Shown: positions 52,473-61,676, counted from the first letter of the stretch. The stretch: DNA of 64,000 bases from Shinella zoogloeoides (GCF_020883495.1 NZ_CP086610.1:1841501-1905500), one strand, 5' to 3'. A program made the numbers and translations. The notes: generated by a model not told the origin, from the sequence alone.

Positions 52473-53183
52473 TCAGGCGGCCATGGGATCGCGCGATTCC
52501 ACCCGTTCCTGAAGAACGAGGATGGCGCCGAGCACCTTGCCCGCGCTCGACCGGCACGGCGTCATACGACAATATGTCATGGCGTTGCCGCGCCGCGGCG
52601 ACATGTAGTCGAACTCGACCACCTCGCCGGCAAAGCAGCGGTCGAGATGCCGCTTCGCCTCGCCCTCGAAACGCTGCACGCCGATGAACTCGGCAACATG
52701 CCGCCCGACGAGATCGATGGGCTTCTCGCTGAAACTTTCCGCATTGAGCGGGTTGGAGTAGAGGTATCGGTAATGCGTCGTGACGACGAAGACGCGGTCC
52801 GGCAGGCTGTCGAGGATCGCCTCGTTGAGCAGCCCGTCTTCCGCGACGCGCAGGGCAGCCATAGGCCGCGCCACCTCGGCCGCAGCGGAAGCGACCGGCC
52901 TTGCGGCCGCCTCGGTTCCGAAATAGCGGTCCAGCAGCAGCTTGAAATTATGCGCCTGCCGGAGCACGCAAGCCCTGTCCTCCGATTCCTCCCGGAGAAG
53001 ATCCACCACGAGCTGGAACTGGGAACGGATCTCTGAGGCGTCCGTCGCCTCCTTCTGCAGCACGGCCAACAACGCCGGCTCGATTTCCCTGTCCAGCATG
53101 GCGACGAGATTCTCGTTTCCGGCCTTCACCGCATGCTGGAGTTGTGAATACTTAAACCAGAACAACTCTACAAGAGCTTTCAA
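52473..53183 (-). CDS. PAS-domain protein of unknown function
   Basis: 236 aa soluble protein. An N-terminal helical domain (residues about 1-95; FWFKYSQLQHAVKAGNENLV) resembles no family I can name. A short Ala/Val-rich linker leads to a PAS-like domain (about 120-230): LNEAILDSLPDRVFVVTTHY, RYLYSNPLNAESF and VLGAILVLQERVESRD. No kinase, GGDEF or HTH output domain is attached, so it may act through a partner. The start codon is TTG at 53183 with GGGAG six bases upstream; an overlapping ATG at 53188 runs into TGA after one codon. A hairpin (53196-53218) precedes the ribosome site. Confidence 0.75.
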   Translation of the reverse strand: MKALVELFWFKYSQLQHAVKAGNENLVAMLDREIEPALLAVLQKEATDASEIRSQFQLVVDLLREESEDRACVLRQAHNFKLLLDRYFGTEAAARPVASAAAEVARPMAALRVAEDGLLNEAILDSLPDRVFVVTTHYRYLYSNPLNAESFSEKPIDLVGRHVAEFIGVQRFEGEAKRHLDRCFAGEVVEFDYMSPRRGNAMTYCRMTPCRSSAGKVLGAILVLQERVESRDPMAA

Positions 53184-53195
53184 TTCATGCTCCCT

Positions 53196-53218
53196 AATTG
53201 CTGAGAACTACAGCAATT
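53196..53218. promoter_or_regulatory. Inverted repeat just upstream of the PAS gene
   Basis: AATTGCTG (53196-53203) and CAGCAATT (53211-53218) form a perfect 8-base inverted repeat with a 7-base spacer. Its near arm lies directly next to the AGGGAG ribosome site of the PAS gene. It may be an operator or a translation-control hairpin. Confidence 0.45.
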
Positions 53219-53373
53219 GCACCACAATATTACTTAATCTGTTCAGAAGCGCGGTAGATTTTGATCGAACCCTCCTGAAGGCACGCCCTCAAAAACGTTT
53301 ACATTAGCAAAATGGTAACAGCGCCCAAAGAGATGTCAAACCAATAATGCAGGAAAAAGCGCGTAAACAGGAA

Positions 53374-53391
53374 AATTGAACGCGTTCAATT
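53374..53391. promoter_or_regulatory. 18-bp perfect palindrome between lpxXL and the PAS gene
   Basis: AATTGAACG CGTTCAATT is a perfect 18-base palindrome without spacer, 29 bp after the lpxXL stop and about 190 bp before the PAS start. The 236-bp gap 53184-53419 is AT-richer than its surroundings and has no other gene. On the minus strand only TT follows the palindrome, so it is more operator-like than terminator-like. Confidence 0.5.
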
Positions 53392-53419
53392 CTGAAGGAA
53401 CAATAAAGAAGATCGATGC

Positions 53420-54355
53420 TCAAGTATTAAGGTTATGCTTGATGTTCCAGCGGTCGTGATACCACAGCCATTGGCCGGGATATTCCCGCACCCATTGCTC
53501 CACCTTGTCGTTTAGCATCTGGGCGGTCGCCTCGACGTCGATGGCGCCGTTCGCCTTGCGGGGGATCGCCATCGCCGGCTCCAGCTCGAGACGATAGCGA
53601 TTGCCCGGCAGGCGAATGCAGCGGGCGGGATAGACCTCGCAGCCGAACTGGCGGACGAGCTTTGCCAGAAGCGGATTGGTCTGCACGTCGCGGCCGAAGA
53701 ATTTGGTGTGCAGGCCCCGCGTGAACTTCTGGTCGACCAGCACGCCGACTGGTCCGCCGCCCTCCAGTTTGCGGGCGAGCGTGAAGGAGGAGCCGGCATG
53801 GGACGGCACCAGCTCGCCCATGCGCGCGCGGCGGAATTCGAACACCTTGTCGGCGACATAGGGATTGTTCGGCGGGCGGAAGAGCACCGTCACATCCAGC
53901 CCGAAGGCAGCGCCCGCCACCGGCAGAAGCTCGAAATTGCCGGTATGGGCGGTGAAGACGATGAAGGGGCGCGGATTGTCGCGCAGGTCCACGAAGAGCG
54001 GAATGCCGGACACCTCGATACGGCCCGGCTCCGTCTTCTCCGGATCGAAGTCGAACAGCTTGTCGAGGAAGACATATTCGGCGGCAAGCCGGCCCATATT
54101 GCCCCAGGCATCGAGCGCGATGGCCTCGATCTCCGCCTCGGATTTTTCCGGATAGGCATTGCGCAAGTTCGTCAGCGTCAGCTTGTGGCGGCGCGTCTTC
54201 GGGCCGACCCAGCGCGCCATGCGATCCGCGAAATTGATCGCACCGTCCGCCGGCAGCAGCTTCAGGATGTTCAAGAGGCCGAAGGCGAACTGCGCCACCA
54301 GCCATTGCTTGAGGTTCCTGAACGCCAGGACGAGGCGTGTGACGATCATCTTCAC
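53420..54355 (-). CDS. lpxXL: Lipid A very-long-chain acyltransferase LpxXL
   Basis: 311 aa LpxL/HtrB-family inner-membrane acyltransferase. It has an N-terminal membrane region (NLKQWLVAQFAFGLLNILKL), the catalytic HX4E motif FTAHTGNFELLPVAGAAFG near residue 140, and FRPPNNPYVADKVFEFRRAR and ARCIRLPGNRYRLELE. In rhizobia LpxXL transfers 27-hydroxyoctacosanoate from AcpXL to lipid A. Start 54355 is a GTG (giving MKMIVTRLVLA, like characterised homologues); ATG 54349 is an alternative. It is the last gene of the acpXL cluster, five bases after adh. Confidence 0.92.
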   Translation of the reverse strand: MKMIVTRLVLAFRNLKQWLVAQFAFGLLNILKLLPADGAINFADRMARWVGPKTRRHKLTLTNLRNAYPEKSEAEIEAIALDAWGNMGRLAAEYVFLDKLFDFDPEKTEPGRIEVSGIPLFVDLRDNPRPFIVFTAHTGNFELLPVAGAAFGLDVTVLFRPPNNPYVADKVFEFRRARMGELVPSHAGSSFTLARKLEGGGPVGVLVDQKFTRGLHTKFFGRDVQTNPLLAKLVRQFGCEVYPARCIRLPGNRYRLELEPAMAIPRKANGAIDVEATAQMLNDKVEQWVREYPGQWLWYHDRWNIKHNLNT

Positions 54356-54360
54356 CGCGA

Positions 54361-55389
54361 TCAATCCAGCTTCAGGACGATCTTGCCGAAGATCTGGCGC
54401 GATTCCATGCGCTCCAGCGCGGTCTCGATGCCGTCGAAGGTGACTTCCGTGTCGATGACCGGATGCACGATGCCGCGCGCCATCTTCTGCATGGCGTCCG
54501 CCATGTTCTCCATGCGGCAGCCGAAGGAGCCGAGGAGCTTGAGCTGCTGCTGGAACAGCATCATCAGGTTCATGTCGGTGGAAACGCCCGAAGTGGAGCC
54601 GCAGGTAACGAGGCGGCCACCGCGCTTGAGGCAGAGCATGGAGCCGGCCCAGGTGTCCTTGCCGACATGTTCGAAGACGACGTCGACGCCCTTCTTCTTC
54701 GTCAGCTTGCGCACGACGCCCTCGAAGCGGTCTTCGCGGTAGTTGATGACGTGATCGGCGCCGAGCGCCTTGGCTTTCTCGATCTTGTCGTTCGAGCCGA
54801 CCGTGGTGATGACGGTGCAGCCGATCTTCTTGGCAAGCTGGATCGCTGCCGTGCCGATGCCCGAGCCGCCGGCATGGACGAGGATCGTCTCGCCGGGTTC
54901 GAGCTTGGCGTTGTCGAAGAGCATGTGCTCGACCGTGCCGAAGGTGACGGGCGCAAGCGCCGCGGCGACGGCATCGATGCCGGGCGGTGCCGGAACCAGC
55001 AGGCGGGCGGGAAGGTTCACCTTCTCCTGCGCGAAGCCGTCGAGATGGAAGCCGTAGACGCCGCCGACATGTTCGCACAGATTGTCGCGCTTCTCGCGGC
55101 AGGGCTTGCACAGGCCGCAGGTGCGTGCGCCGTAGATGGAGACGAGCTGGCCGGGCAGAACGTTGGAAACGCCCGGGCCGAGCGCTTCCACGACGCCGGC
55201 GGCTTCCGCGCCGATGACCAGCGGCATCTTGCGCTTGGCAAAGGCCATGCCGCGCCAGCCCCAGACGTCGATATGGTTGAGGGCGACGGCCTTGACGCGC
55301 AGCGTCACCTCGCCGGGGCCGGGAGCCTCCGGTTCCGGGATATCGGTGATTTCGAGCTTGCGGTCGTCGAGAAGCTGGAGGGCGCGCAT
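54361..55389 (-). CDS. Zinc-binding alcohol dehydrogenase of the VLCFA cluster
   Basis: 342 aa medium-chain dehydrogenase. N-terminal GroES-like domain: VALNHIDVWGWRGMAFAKR, GAEAAGVVEALGPGV and the structural-zinc cysteines CGLCKPCREKRDNLC. Cofactor motif VHAGGSGIGTAAIQLAKKIG near residue 170. Its usual place in the acpXL-fabZ-fabF2-fabF1-adh-lpxXL cluster suggests work on the long fatty acyl chain, perhaps enoyl or keto reduction; the reaction is not established to my knowledge. It lies 13 bp after fabF1. Confidence 0.87.
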   Translation of the reverse strand: MRALQLLDDRKLEITDIPEPEAPGPGEVTLRVKAVALNHIDVWGWRGMAFAKRKMPLVIGAEAAGVVEALGPGVSNVLPGQLVSIYGARTCGLCKPCREKRDNLCEHVGGVYGFHLDGFAQEKVNLPARLLVPAPPGIDAVAAALAPVTFGTVEHMLFDNAKLEPGETILVHAGGSGIGTAAIQLAKKIGCTVITTVGSNDKIEKAKALGADHVINYREDRFEGVVRKLTKKKGVDVVFEHVGKDTWAGSMLCLKRGGRLVTCGSTSGVSTDMNLMMLFQQQLKLLGSFGCRMENMADAMQKMARGIVHPVIDTEVTFDGIETALERMESRQIFGKIVLKLD

Positions 55390-55402
55390 GGTAGACTTCC
55401 TA

Positions 55403-56689
<1,287 letters not shown>

Positions 56690-56699
56690 GGCCGGAACC

Positions 56700-57899
56700 T
56701 CACTTCTCTGCGGAAAGGATGGCGACGCCCTCGCCGCGCGAATGGCCGACCGTCGTGACGACGGCCGTTGCGGCGGGTGCGCTCATGGCGGCTTCGACGA
56801 CCGTATCGAACGGCGCGACCTTGACGCCCGCGCCGAGCGTCAGGGCGGCAAGCGCAAGACCGAGCGGGAACTGCGCTTCGAGCGACTGGCCGATGACGGC
56901 GCTGTAGCCGCGCAGGGCGCTGCCGGCAAAGCGCTTATCGAGCCAGGCCTTTTCACGGGCCGTCGCATCATGTGCGCCGGATGCGCCGGAGAAGACGACG
57001 GTCTCGTTGCCGGTCGAAGCGCCTTCGGCAAGACGCTCGAGGCGTGCTTCCAGCCGGCCTTCGTCGCGCGAGCCGCGGTCGCCGCCGATGGCGTCGATGG
57101 TCGCGTAGATGCGCGCGCCACGGGCTTCGGCATGTTCACGGGATTCCAGGATCAGGAAGGCAGCGGCCGAACCGGTGATGATGCCGCCACCGGCGTTTTC
57201 ATCACGCGACCAGAGCGGCGTCCAGCCGCCCGTCGCATGCGCGCCGATGGCTTCGTAAAGCAGGATGACGTCCTGTCGTTCCGCAACGAGCGCGCTGCCG
57301 ACGAGCGTATGCGTCGACTGGCCGGAGCGGATGCGGTGGAAGGCGGTCTCGACGGCGCTGATGCCGGCGGCTTCCTCGCCCATGAAGGTGCGCGACGAGC
57401 CGGTGACCTTGTGAACGATGGAGATATTGCCGGCGAGCAGGTTCGAAAGCTGGGCGAGGAAGAGCGTCGGGCGCAGTTCCGTGGTCAGCTTCTCGTTGAG
57501 CAGGCGTTCGCGATCGTTGCGCTTCAGGCCCTCGTCGACGATCAGCGAATCGACGGCGATATCGCGCTCGCCGCCGCCGGCCGCCACGATCATGTCCATC
57601 GTGCCGCAAGCATCCGCATTGTCCTTGAAGCCGGCATCGTCCAGCGCCAGGCCCGCGGCGAAGACGCCGAGACGCTGCCAGTTTTCCATCTGGCGCTGGT
57701 CGCCGCGCTTGGCGATCTGCTGGTTCCAGTCGATCTCCGGCATCGGATGGACCGGATAGGGCGCGAAGCGCTCCGTATCGATCTTCAGCTCGGGAGCCTT
57801 CGCGCTACCCAGAATCTGCACATGGGCCTCGGCCCCGACACCGTGACAGGTGACGATACCGACGCCGGTGATGACCACATCGTTCTTCGCCTTCGCCAT
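56700..57899 (-). CDS. fabF2XL: Ketosynthase-like protein FabF2, apparently non-catalytic
   Basis: 399 aa with the thiolase/KAS fold (VVITGVGIVTCHGVGAEAHV at the N-terminus). The expected active-site cysteine region reads VTGSSRTFMGEEAAGISAVE with no cysteine, the first histidine motif (NAHGTST in FabF1) is VFSGASGAHDATARE, and the second (GHTLTAAG) is VIGQSLEAQFPLGLAL. It therefore looks like a chain-length-factor type partner for FabF1; this is inference. ATG 57899 has GGGAA upstream, while an in-frame GTG at 57905 overlaps the fabZ stop. Confidence 0.85.
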   Translation of the reverse strand: MAKAKNDVVITGVGIVTCHGVGAEAHVQILGSAKAPELKIDTERFAPYPVHPMPEIDWNQQIAKRGDQRQMENWQRLGVFAAGLALDDAGFKDNADACGTMDMIVAAGGGERDIAVDSLIVDEGLKRNDRERLLNEKLTTELRPTLFLAQLSNLLAGNISIVHKVTGSSRTFMGEEAAGISAVETAFHRIRSGQSTHTLVGSALVAERQDVILLYEAIGAHATGGWTPLWSRDENAGGGIITGSAAAFLILESREHAEARGARIYATIDAIGGDRGSRDEGRLEARLERLAEGASTGNETVVFSGASGAHDATAREKAWLDKRFAGSALRGYSAVIGQSLEAQFPLGLALAALTLGAGVKVAPFDTVVEAAMSAPAATAVVTTVGHSRGEGVAILSAEK

Positions 57900-57901
57900 G
57901 C

Positions 57902-58384
57902 TCACTTCCCTTCAGCAGACGCTGCCAGCGCCTCGAACAAACCCACCTCGCCCGCGCGCTTGCGCACGATATCGGCGAGCGGCACTTCGGCAAACGGCAT
58001 GGTGCGCAGCTTGAGCTGCGCGTCGCACACCTTCTTGCCGGCCGACGTAATCTTCGTCTTCGTCACGGCATAACCCGATCCGTCATGCTCCAGCACGGCC
58101 TCGATGTCGAGCACCGCATCGGGCTCGACGAAGGTGCGCATCTTCGCGCCGTCGACGCTCATCAGGAAGGGCATGGCCGCGAAATCGGACGCCGCCAGCA
58201 CGAGGAAGCCGGAAGCCTGCGCCATGGTCTCGATGAGGAGCACGCCCGGAACGAGCGGCATGCCCGGGAAATGGCCCTCGAAGACCGGGCTTTTGGACGG
58301 GACCACGGAACGCGCTTTCAGCACGCGGCGCGCGCCGTCGACGGCTTCCACCCGGTCGATCATCTGGAAATATTCTAGCAGCAT
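57902..58384 (-). CDS. fabZXL: 3-hydroxyacyl-ACP dehydratase FabZ of the VLCFA cluster
   Basis: 160 aa hotdog dehydratase. Active-site motif VFEGHFPGMPLVPGVLLIE, with the catalytic His in HFPG, followed by TMAQASGFLVLA with a further active-site region. It removes water from 3-hydroxyacyl-AcpXL during C28 chain synthesis. Start 58384 has GGAGG upstream. Between it and acpXL lies a hairpin followed by a T-rich stretch that may attenuate transcription. Confidence 0.92.
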   Translation of the reverse strand: MLLEYFQMIDRVEAVDGARRVLKARSVVPSKSPVFEGHFPGMPLVPGVLLIETMAQASGFLVLAASDFAAMPFLMSVDGAKMRTFVEPDAVLDIEAVLEHDGSGYAVTKTKITSAGKKVCDAQLKLRTMPFAEVPLADIVRKRAGEVGLFEALAASAEGK

Positions 58385-58403
58385 CGGATATGCCTCCGCC
58401 GAA

Positions 58404-58433
58404 AACCGAAAGGCCTGCCGAAGACGGCAGGCC
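58404..58433 (-). terminator. Attenuator-like hairpin between acpXL and fabZ
   Basis: On the minus strand GGCCTGCC GTCTTC GGCAGGCC (58433-58412) is followed by TTTCGGTTTTC (to about 58401). It sits 64 bp after the acpXL stop and 28 bp before the fabZ start, so partial termination could keep AcpXL more abundant than the enzymes. Confidence 0.65.
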
Positions 58434-58496
58434 GATAGCCCCTTGCGCCGGGATCGTCCGGAACAGCGCCGCCAGCGGCGGCCGGGCGCCGTGTGA

Positions 58497-58775
58497 TCAG
58501 GCCTTGGCGGCCCGCAGTTCGTCGATCTTGGCGCAAAGGTTCTTCAGGACGAAGTATTCTTCCGTCGCGACCTTGCCTTCGTTGACGTCCTGCGTCCACT
58601 TTTCCAGCGGGATCTTGATGCCGAATTCCTTGTCGATCGCAAAGACGATGTCGAGGAAGTCCAGGCTGTCGATGCCGAGATCGTCGATCGTGTGGCTTTC
58701 CGGCGTGATCGTCTCGCGATCGATCTCGCTCGTTTCAGCAATGATGTCGGCAACCTTGTCGAATGTAGCAGTCAC
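58497..58775 (-). CDS. acpXL: Specialised acyl carrier protein AcpXL
   Basis: 92 aa acyl carrier protein that carries the C28 acyl chain for rhizobial lipid A. The phosphopantetheine site is [19 protein letters not shown], with Ser at about residue 37. The start is taken as GTG at 58775 because the product then begins [19 protein letters not shown], as in characterised AcpXL, and GAGG lies at the right distance. An ATG two codons earlier (58781) is too close to it. It is the first gene of the cluster. Confidence 0.95.
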   Translation of the reverse strand: MTATFDKVADIIAETSEIDRETITPESHTIDDLGIDSLDFLDIVFAIDKEFGIKIPLEKWTQDVNEGKVATEEYFVLKNLCAKIDELRAAKA

Positions 58776-58906
58776 GCCCATACCTCATGAATCTATAGTT
58801 GGGGCGATCCTATATGGAAATCCGACGCGATTGCCAATGGGGTTGATGAGGGACCTGCATGGCTCGCGCGTCTGTGTTGCGCAAAGACCATGGCTGCGGC
58901 CCGCTA

Positions 58907-60256
58907 TCAGACCGCGACGGAATGCCGGCCGCGCCCGCTCGCAAGATGCGCGTCGAAGACCGCCGCCACCGTGCGGGCGAAAGGCCGGCCCGCCGCCGTC
59001 AGGATGAACCGATCCCCCTCGATGCGGCCAAGGCCGTCCCTGTCCGAGGCGGCGAAGCTGCGGGCCTCGGCCCGGATCGCCGGCGCGAAGGCCGGATGGC
59101 GGGCGGCAAGATCGGCAAAGGAGAAGCCGAAATCGCACATGACGCGCTCGATCACATAGGCGCGGGCGCGGTCCTCCTCCGTCAATGCATAGCCGCGCAC
59201 GACCGCGACGCCCTCCTCCTCCACCCGGCGCAGATATTCCCCCGTCGCCGGCATGTTCTGGAAATAGCCCTGCGGCAACTGGCCGATGGCGGACGCGCCA
59301 AGGCCGATCAGGGCGTCCGCCCGGTCGTCGGTATAGCCCTGGAAATTGCGGCGCAGCGTGCCTTCCCGCGCGGCGACGGCGAGCCGGTCGGCCGGCAGGG
59401 CGAAATGATCGATGCCGACGGCCTCGTAGCCGGCGGCGACCAGCATCTCCGCCGCCATCGCCATCTGGGCGAAACGCTCGACGACACCCGGCAGCGCGGC
59501 CTCGTCTATCATCGTCTGGTGCTTCTTCATCCACGGCACATGGGCATAGCCGAAAAGCGCGACCCGGTCCGGCGCAAGCGAGACGACGGCGCGGACGGTC
59601 TGCGCCAGCGTCTCCATCGTCTGGTGCGGCAGGCCGTAGAGAATGTCGCAGTTGACCGAGCGCACGCCCCTCGCCCTCGCCGCCTCCGCCACGCCGCGCG
59701 TCTGCTCGAAGGTCTGGATGCGATTGATCGCCGTCTGCACCCTGGGATCGAAATCCTGGATGCCGAGGCTGGCGCGCGTCATGCCGATGGCGGCGAGCGC
59801 GTCGTGCCGGGCCTCGTCCAGATCGTTCGGGTCCATCTCCACCGCGATTTCGGCATCGGGCGAGAAGGCGAAATGCCGGTCGAGACAGCGTTTCAACGCC
59901 ACCATGTCGTCCGGCCGCAGCAAGGTGGGCGAACCGCCGCCGAAATGCAGCGCCGTGACGGGCGCATCGCGAGACACGCGGCTGCCAATGGCCGCAATCT
60001 CCGCATGAAGCCCTTTCAGATAGGCCTCGACCGGCTCGTAGCGCAGCGTCTGCTTGGTGTGACAGGCGCAGAACCAGCAAAGACGGTCGCAATAGGGAAT
60101 GTGCGCGTAGAGCGACAGGCGATTCGCGGCGCCCAAGGCCTCCAACCCCTGCAGATAGGCCTGTGGACCTACACTTTCGTCGAAATGCGGCGCCGTCGGA
60201 TAGCTCGTATAGCGCGGAACGGGGGAAGAAAGGCGTTTTACGAGTGCGTCCTGCAT
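58907..60256 (-). CDS. hemN: Oxygen-independent coproporphyrinogen III oxidase
   Basis: 449 aa radical SAM enzyme for heme synthesis without oxygen. The cluster motif is YIPYCDRLCWFCACHTKQTL (CxxxCxxC) near residue 60. Further blocks are ALHFGGGSPTLLRPDDMVAL, VEMDPNDLDEAR, SLGIQDFDPRVQTAINRIQ and DILYGLPHQTMETLAQT. The start at 60256 has AGGAG upstream; earlier codons would run into the promoter. A perfect FNR box lies 50-63 bp upstream. It is divergent from fnrN, consistent with low-oxygen induction. Confidence 0.95.
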   Translation of the reverse strand: MQDALVKRLSSPVPRYTSYPTAPHFDESVGPQAYLQGLEALGAANRLSLYAHIPYCDRLCWFCACHTKQTLRYEPVEAYLKGLHAEIAAIGSRVSRDAPVTALHFGGGSPTLLRPDDMVALKRCLDRHFAFSPDAEIAVEMDPNDLDEARHDALAAIGMTRASLGIQDFDPRVQTAINRIQTFEQTRGVAEAARARGVRSVNCDILYGLPHQTMETLAQTVRAVVSLAPDRVALFGYAHVPWMKKHQTMIDEAALPGVVERFAQMAMAAEMLVAAGYEAVGIDHFALPADRLAVAAREGTLRRNFQGYTDDRADALIGLGASAIGQLPQGYFQNMPATGEYLRRVEEEGVAVVRGYALTEEDRARAYVIERVMCDFGFSFADLAARHPAFAPAIRAEARSFAASDRDGLGRIEGDRFILTAAGRPFARTVAAVFDAHLASGRGRHSVAV

Positions 60257-60305
60257 GGGATTCTCCTTCTGGGAAGGGAAATAACCCCGAAACGATTCCA
60301 GCCAT

Positions 60306-60319
60306 TTGATTTTGATCAA
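60306..60319. promoter_or_regulatory. FNR/FixK box upstream of hemN
   Basis: TTGAT TTTG ATCAA is a perfect anaerobox, 50-63 bp before the hemN start and 138-151 bp before fnrN. It is the best match of the four sites in this window. Confidence 0.88.
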
Positions 60320-60347
60320 GTGAAAGCCGTCAGGACTGCGCTACGAT

Positions 60348-60361
60348 TTGACAATAGTCAG
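60348..60361. promoter_or_regulatory. Weaker FNR/FixK box upstream of fnrN
   Basis: TTGAC AATA GTCAG contains the symmetric core TGAC-N4-GTCA but departs from consensus in both arms. It lies 96-109 bp before the fnrN start and could mediate autoregulation, as known for rhizobial fnrN with paired boxes. Confidence 0.5.
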
Positions 60362-60456
60362 GAAGCGCTATTTCGCCGCGAGGCGACACGCTTTATGTTC
60401 ATGTTTGCGTGCGGTAGCACGGCTTTGTCATGCCGCCAGGGGAAGGGACAATCGAT

Positions 60457-61182
60457 ATGGAAGTTCGCCGCCAGGATATCCATAACTCCGATATTCCGCT
60501 GGTTTGCCGGGCCTGCGAGGCGCGCCACGGCGGCGTCTGCGGCGCGCTGACGCCCGAGCAACTGACCGAGCTGAACAAGCACACCTTCCGCCACCGGCTG
60601 GAAACGGGCGCCGAGGTGATCGGTCAGGGCGAGACGGTCGTGAATTATTCCAACATCATGCGCGGCGTGGTGAAGCTGACGAAGGTGATGGCGGACGGCC
60701 GCCAGCAGATCGTCGGCCTGCAGTTCGCTCCCGATTTCCTCGGCCGCCCCTTCCTCGAGGAAAGCGCGATCACCGCCGAGGCCGCCACCGAAAGCGAGGT
60801 CTGCAACTTCCCGCGCAACGTGCTCGACCGTCTCGTCAAGAAGACGCCCGAGCTGGAGCACAAGCTGCACCGGCAGGCGCTGAAGGAGCTGGACGAGGCG
60901 CGCGACTGGATGCTGACCCTCGGCCGCAAGACGGCGCAGGAGAAAGTCGCAAGCTTCCTCTACCTCATCGCCATCCATATCGACCCGGAAAGTGTCGATA
61001 CGTCGTCCTTCGACCTGCCGCTTTCGCGCGCCGACATCGCCGATTTCCTCGGCCTGACCATCGAGACCGTCAGCCGGCAGTTCACCAAGCTGCGCAAGGA
61101 AAACGTCATCCACATCGAGAACAACCGCCACGTCACCGTGCCCGACATGGACCGGCTGATGCGCCACGCGGGCAACGACTGA
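60457..61182 (+). CDS. fnrN: Oxygen-sensing Crp/Fnr regulator FnrN
   Basis: 241 aa. N-terminal cysteines VCRACEARHGGVCGAL (CxxCx7C) plus a fourth in ESEVCNFPRN match the 4Fe-4S ligands of FnrN, so it senses oxygen directly, unlike FixK. Next come a cyclic-nucleotide-like beta roll and a C-terminal HTH with LSRADIADFLGLTIETVSRQ, whose ETVSR recognises TTGAT half-sites. Start 60457 (MEVRRQDIH) has GGAAGGGA upstream. It is the likely activator of hemN, fixNOQP, fixGHIS and itself. Confidence 0.95.
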   Translation: MEVRRQDIHNSDIPLVCRACEARHGGVCGALTPEQLTELNKHTFRHRLETGAEVIGQGETVVNYSNIMRGVVKLTKVMADGRQQIVGLQFAPDFLGRPFLEESAITAEAATESEVCNFPRNVLDRLVKKTPELEHKLHRQALKELDEARDWMLTLGRKTAQEKVASFLYLIAIHIDPESVDTSSFDLPLSRADIADFLGLTIETVSRQFTKLRKENVIHIENNRHVTVPDMDRLMRHAGND

Positions 61183-61191
61183 GGCATCGCC

Positions 61192-61620
61192 TCAGCGCGT
61201 GATGACGATCCGCGTGTTGGCGAGGCCATGCGTATTGGCGAGCTGGTAGAACGTCGCCGCATTGTTCGGCGAGAGCCGCACGCAGCCATGCGAGGCGGGA
61301 CGGCCGAGGCGCTTGGTGTCGAAGGTCGCATGCACGGCATAGCCGCCATTGAAGAAGATCGCATAGGGCATCGGCGCATTGTCGTATTTGCGCGAGCGAT
61401 GATTGCGCGAGGCCCATTTCGCCTTCCAGTTCCCTGTCGGCGTGCCAAAACCCTTGCGGCCCGTCGAAACGCGCCAGCGGTGTTTTACGATGCCGTTCTG
61501 GCTGACCACCATGGTTTGCGAAGAAAGACTGACCTCGGCCGTCAGATTAGCGGCAAGAACGGCCTCCGTCTGGAACAGCACAAGAAGGAACGCGACCGCG
61601 GTCGCAAGCAAGGTACGCAT
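61192..61620 (-). CDS. Periplasmic L,D-transpeptidase (YkuD domain)
   Basis: 142 aa. A signal peptide (TLLATAVAFLLVLFQTEAVLA) is followed directly by a minimal YkuD domain: VSTGRKGFGTPTGNWKAKW, AIFFNGGYAVHATFD and RPASHGCVRLSPNNAA with catalytic His and Cys (HGCVRLS). It makes 3-3 cross-links in peptidoglycan or attaches proteins to it. There is no LysM domain. It converges with fnrN. Two tandem inverted repeats (61643-61676) lie just upstream of its start. Confidence 0.9.
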   Translation of the reverse strand: MRTLLATAVAFLLVLFQTEAVLAANLTAEVSLSSQTMVVSQNGIVKHRWRVSTGRKGFGTPTGNWKAKWASRNHRSRKYDNAPMPYAIFFNGGYAVHATFDTKRLGRPASHGCVRLSPNNAATFYQLANTHGLANTRIVITR

Positions 61621-61642
61621 GACTTCCCCTCTCCTCGATTGC

Positions 61643-61676
61643 ACATGACCTTTCCGTCATGTCTCACAGCGAGACA
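61643..61676. promoter_or_regulatory. Tandem inverted repeats upstream of the L,D-transpeptidase
   Basis: ACATGAC CTTTCC GTCATGT (61643-61662) overlaps TGTCTC ACAGC GAGACA (61660-61676). Both are perfect and lie 23-56 bp before the start codon. They may be operator sites or leader hairpins; no regulator is known. Confidence 0.45.
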
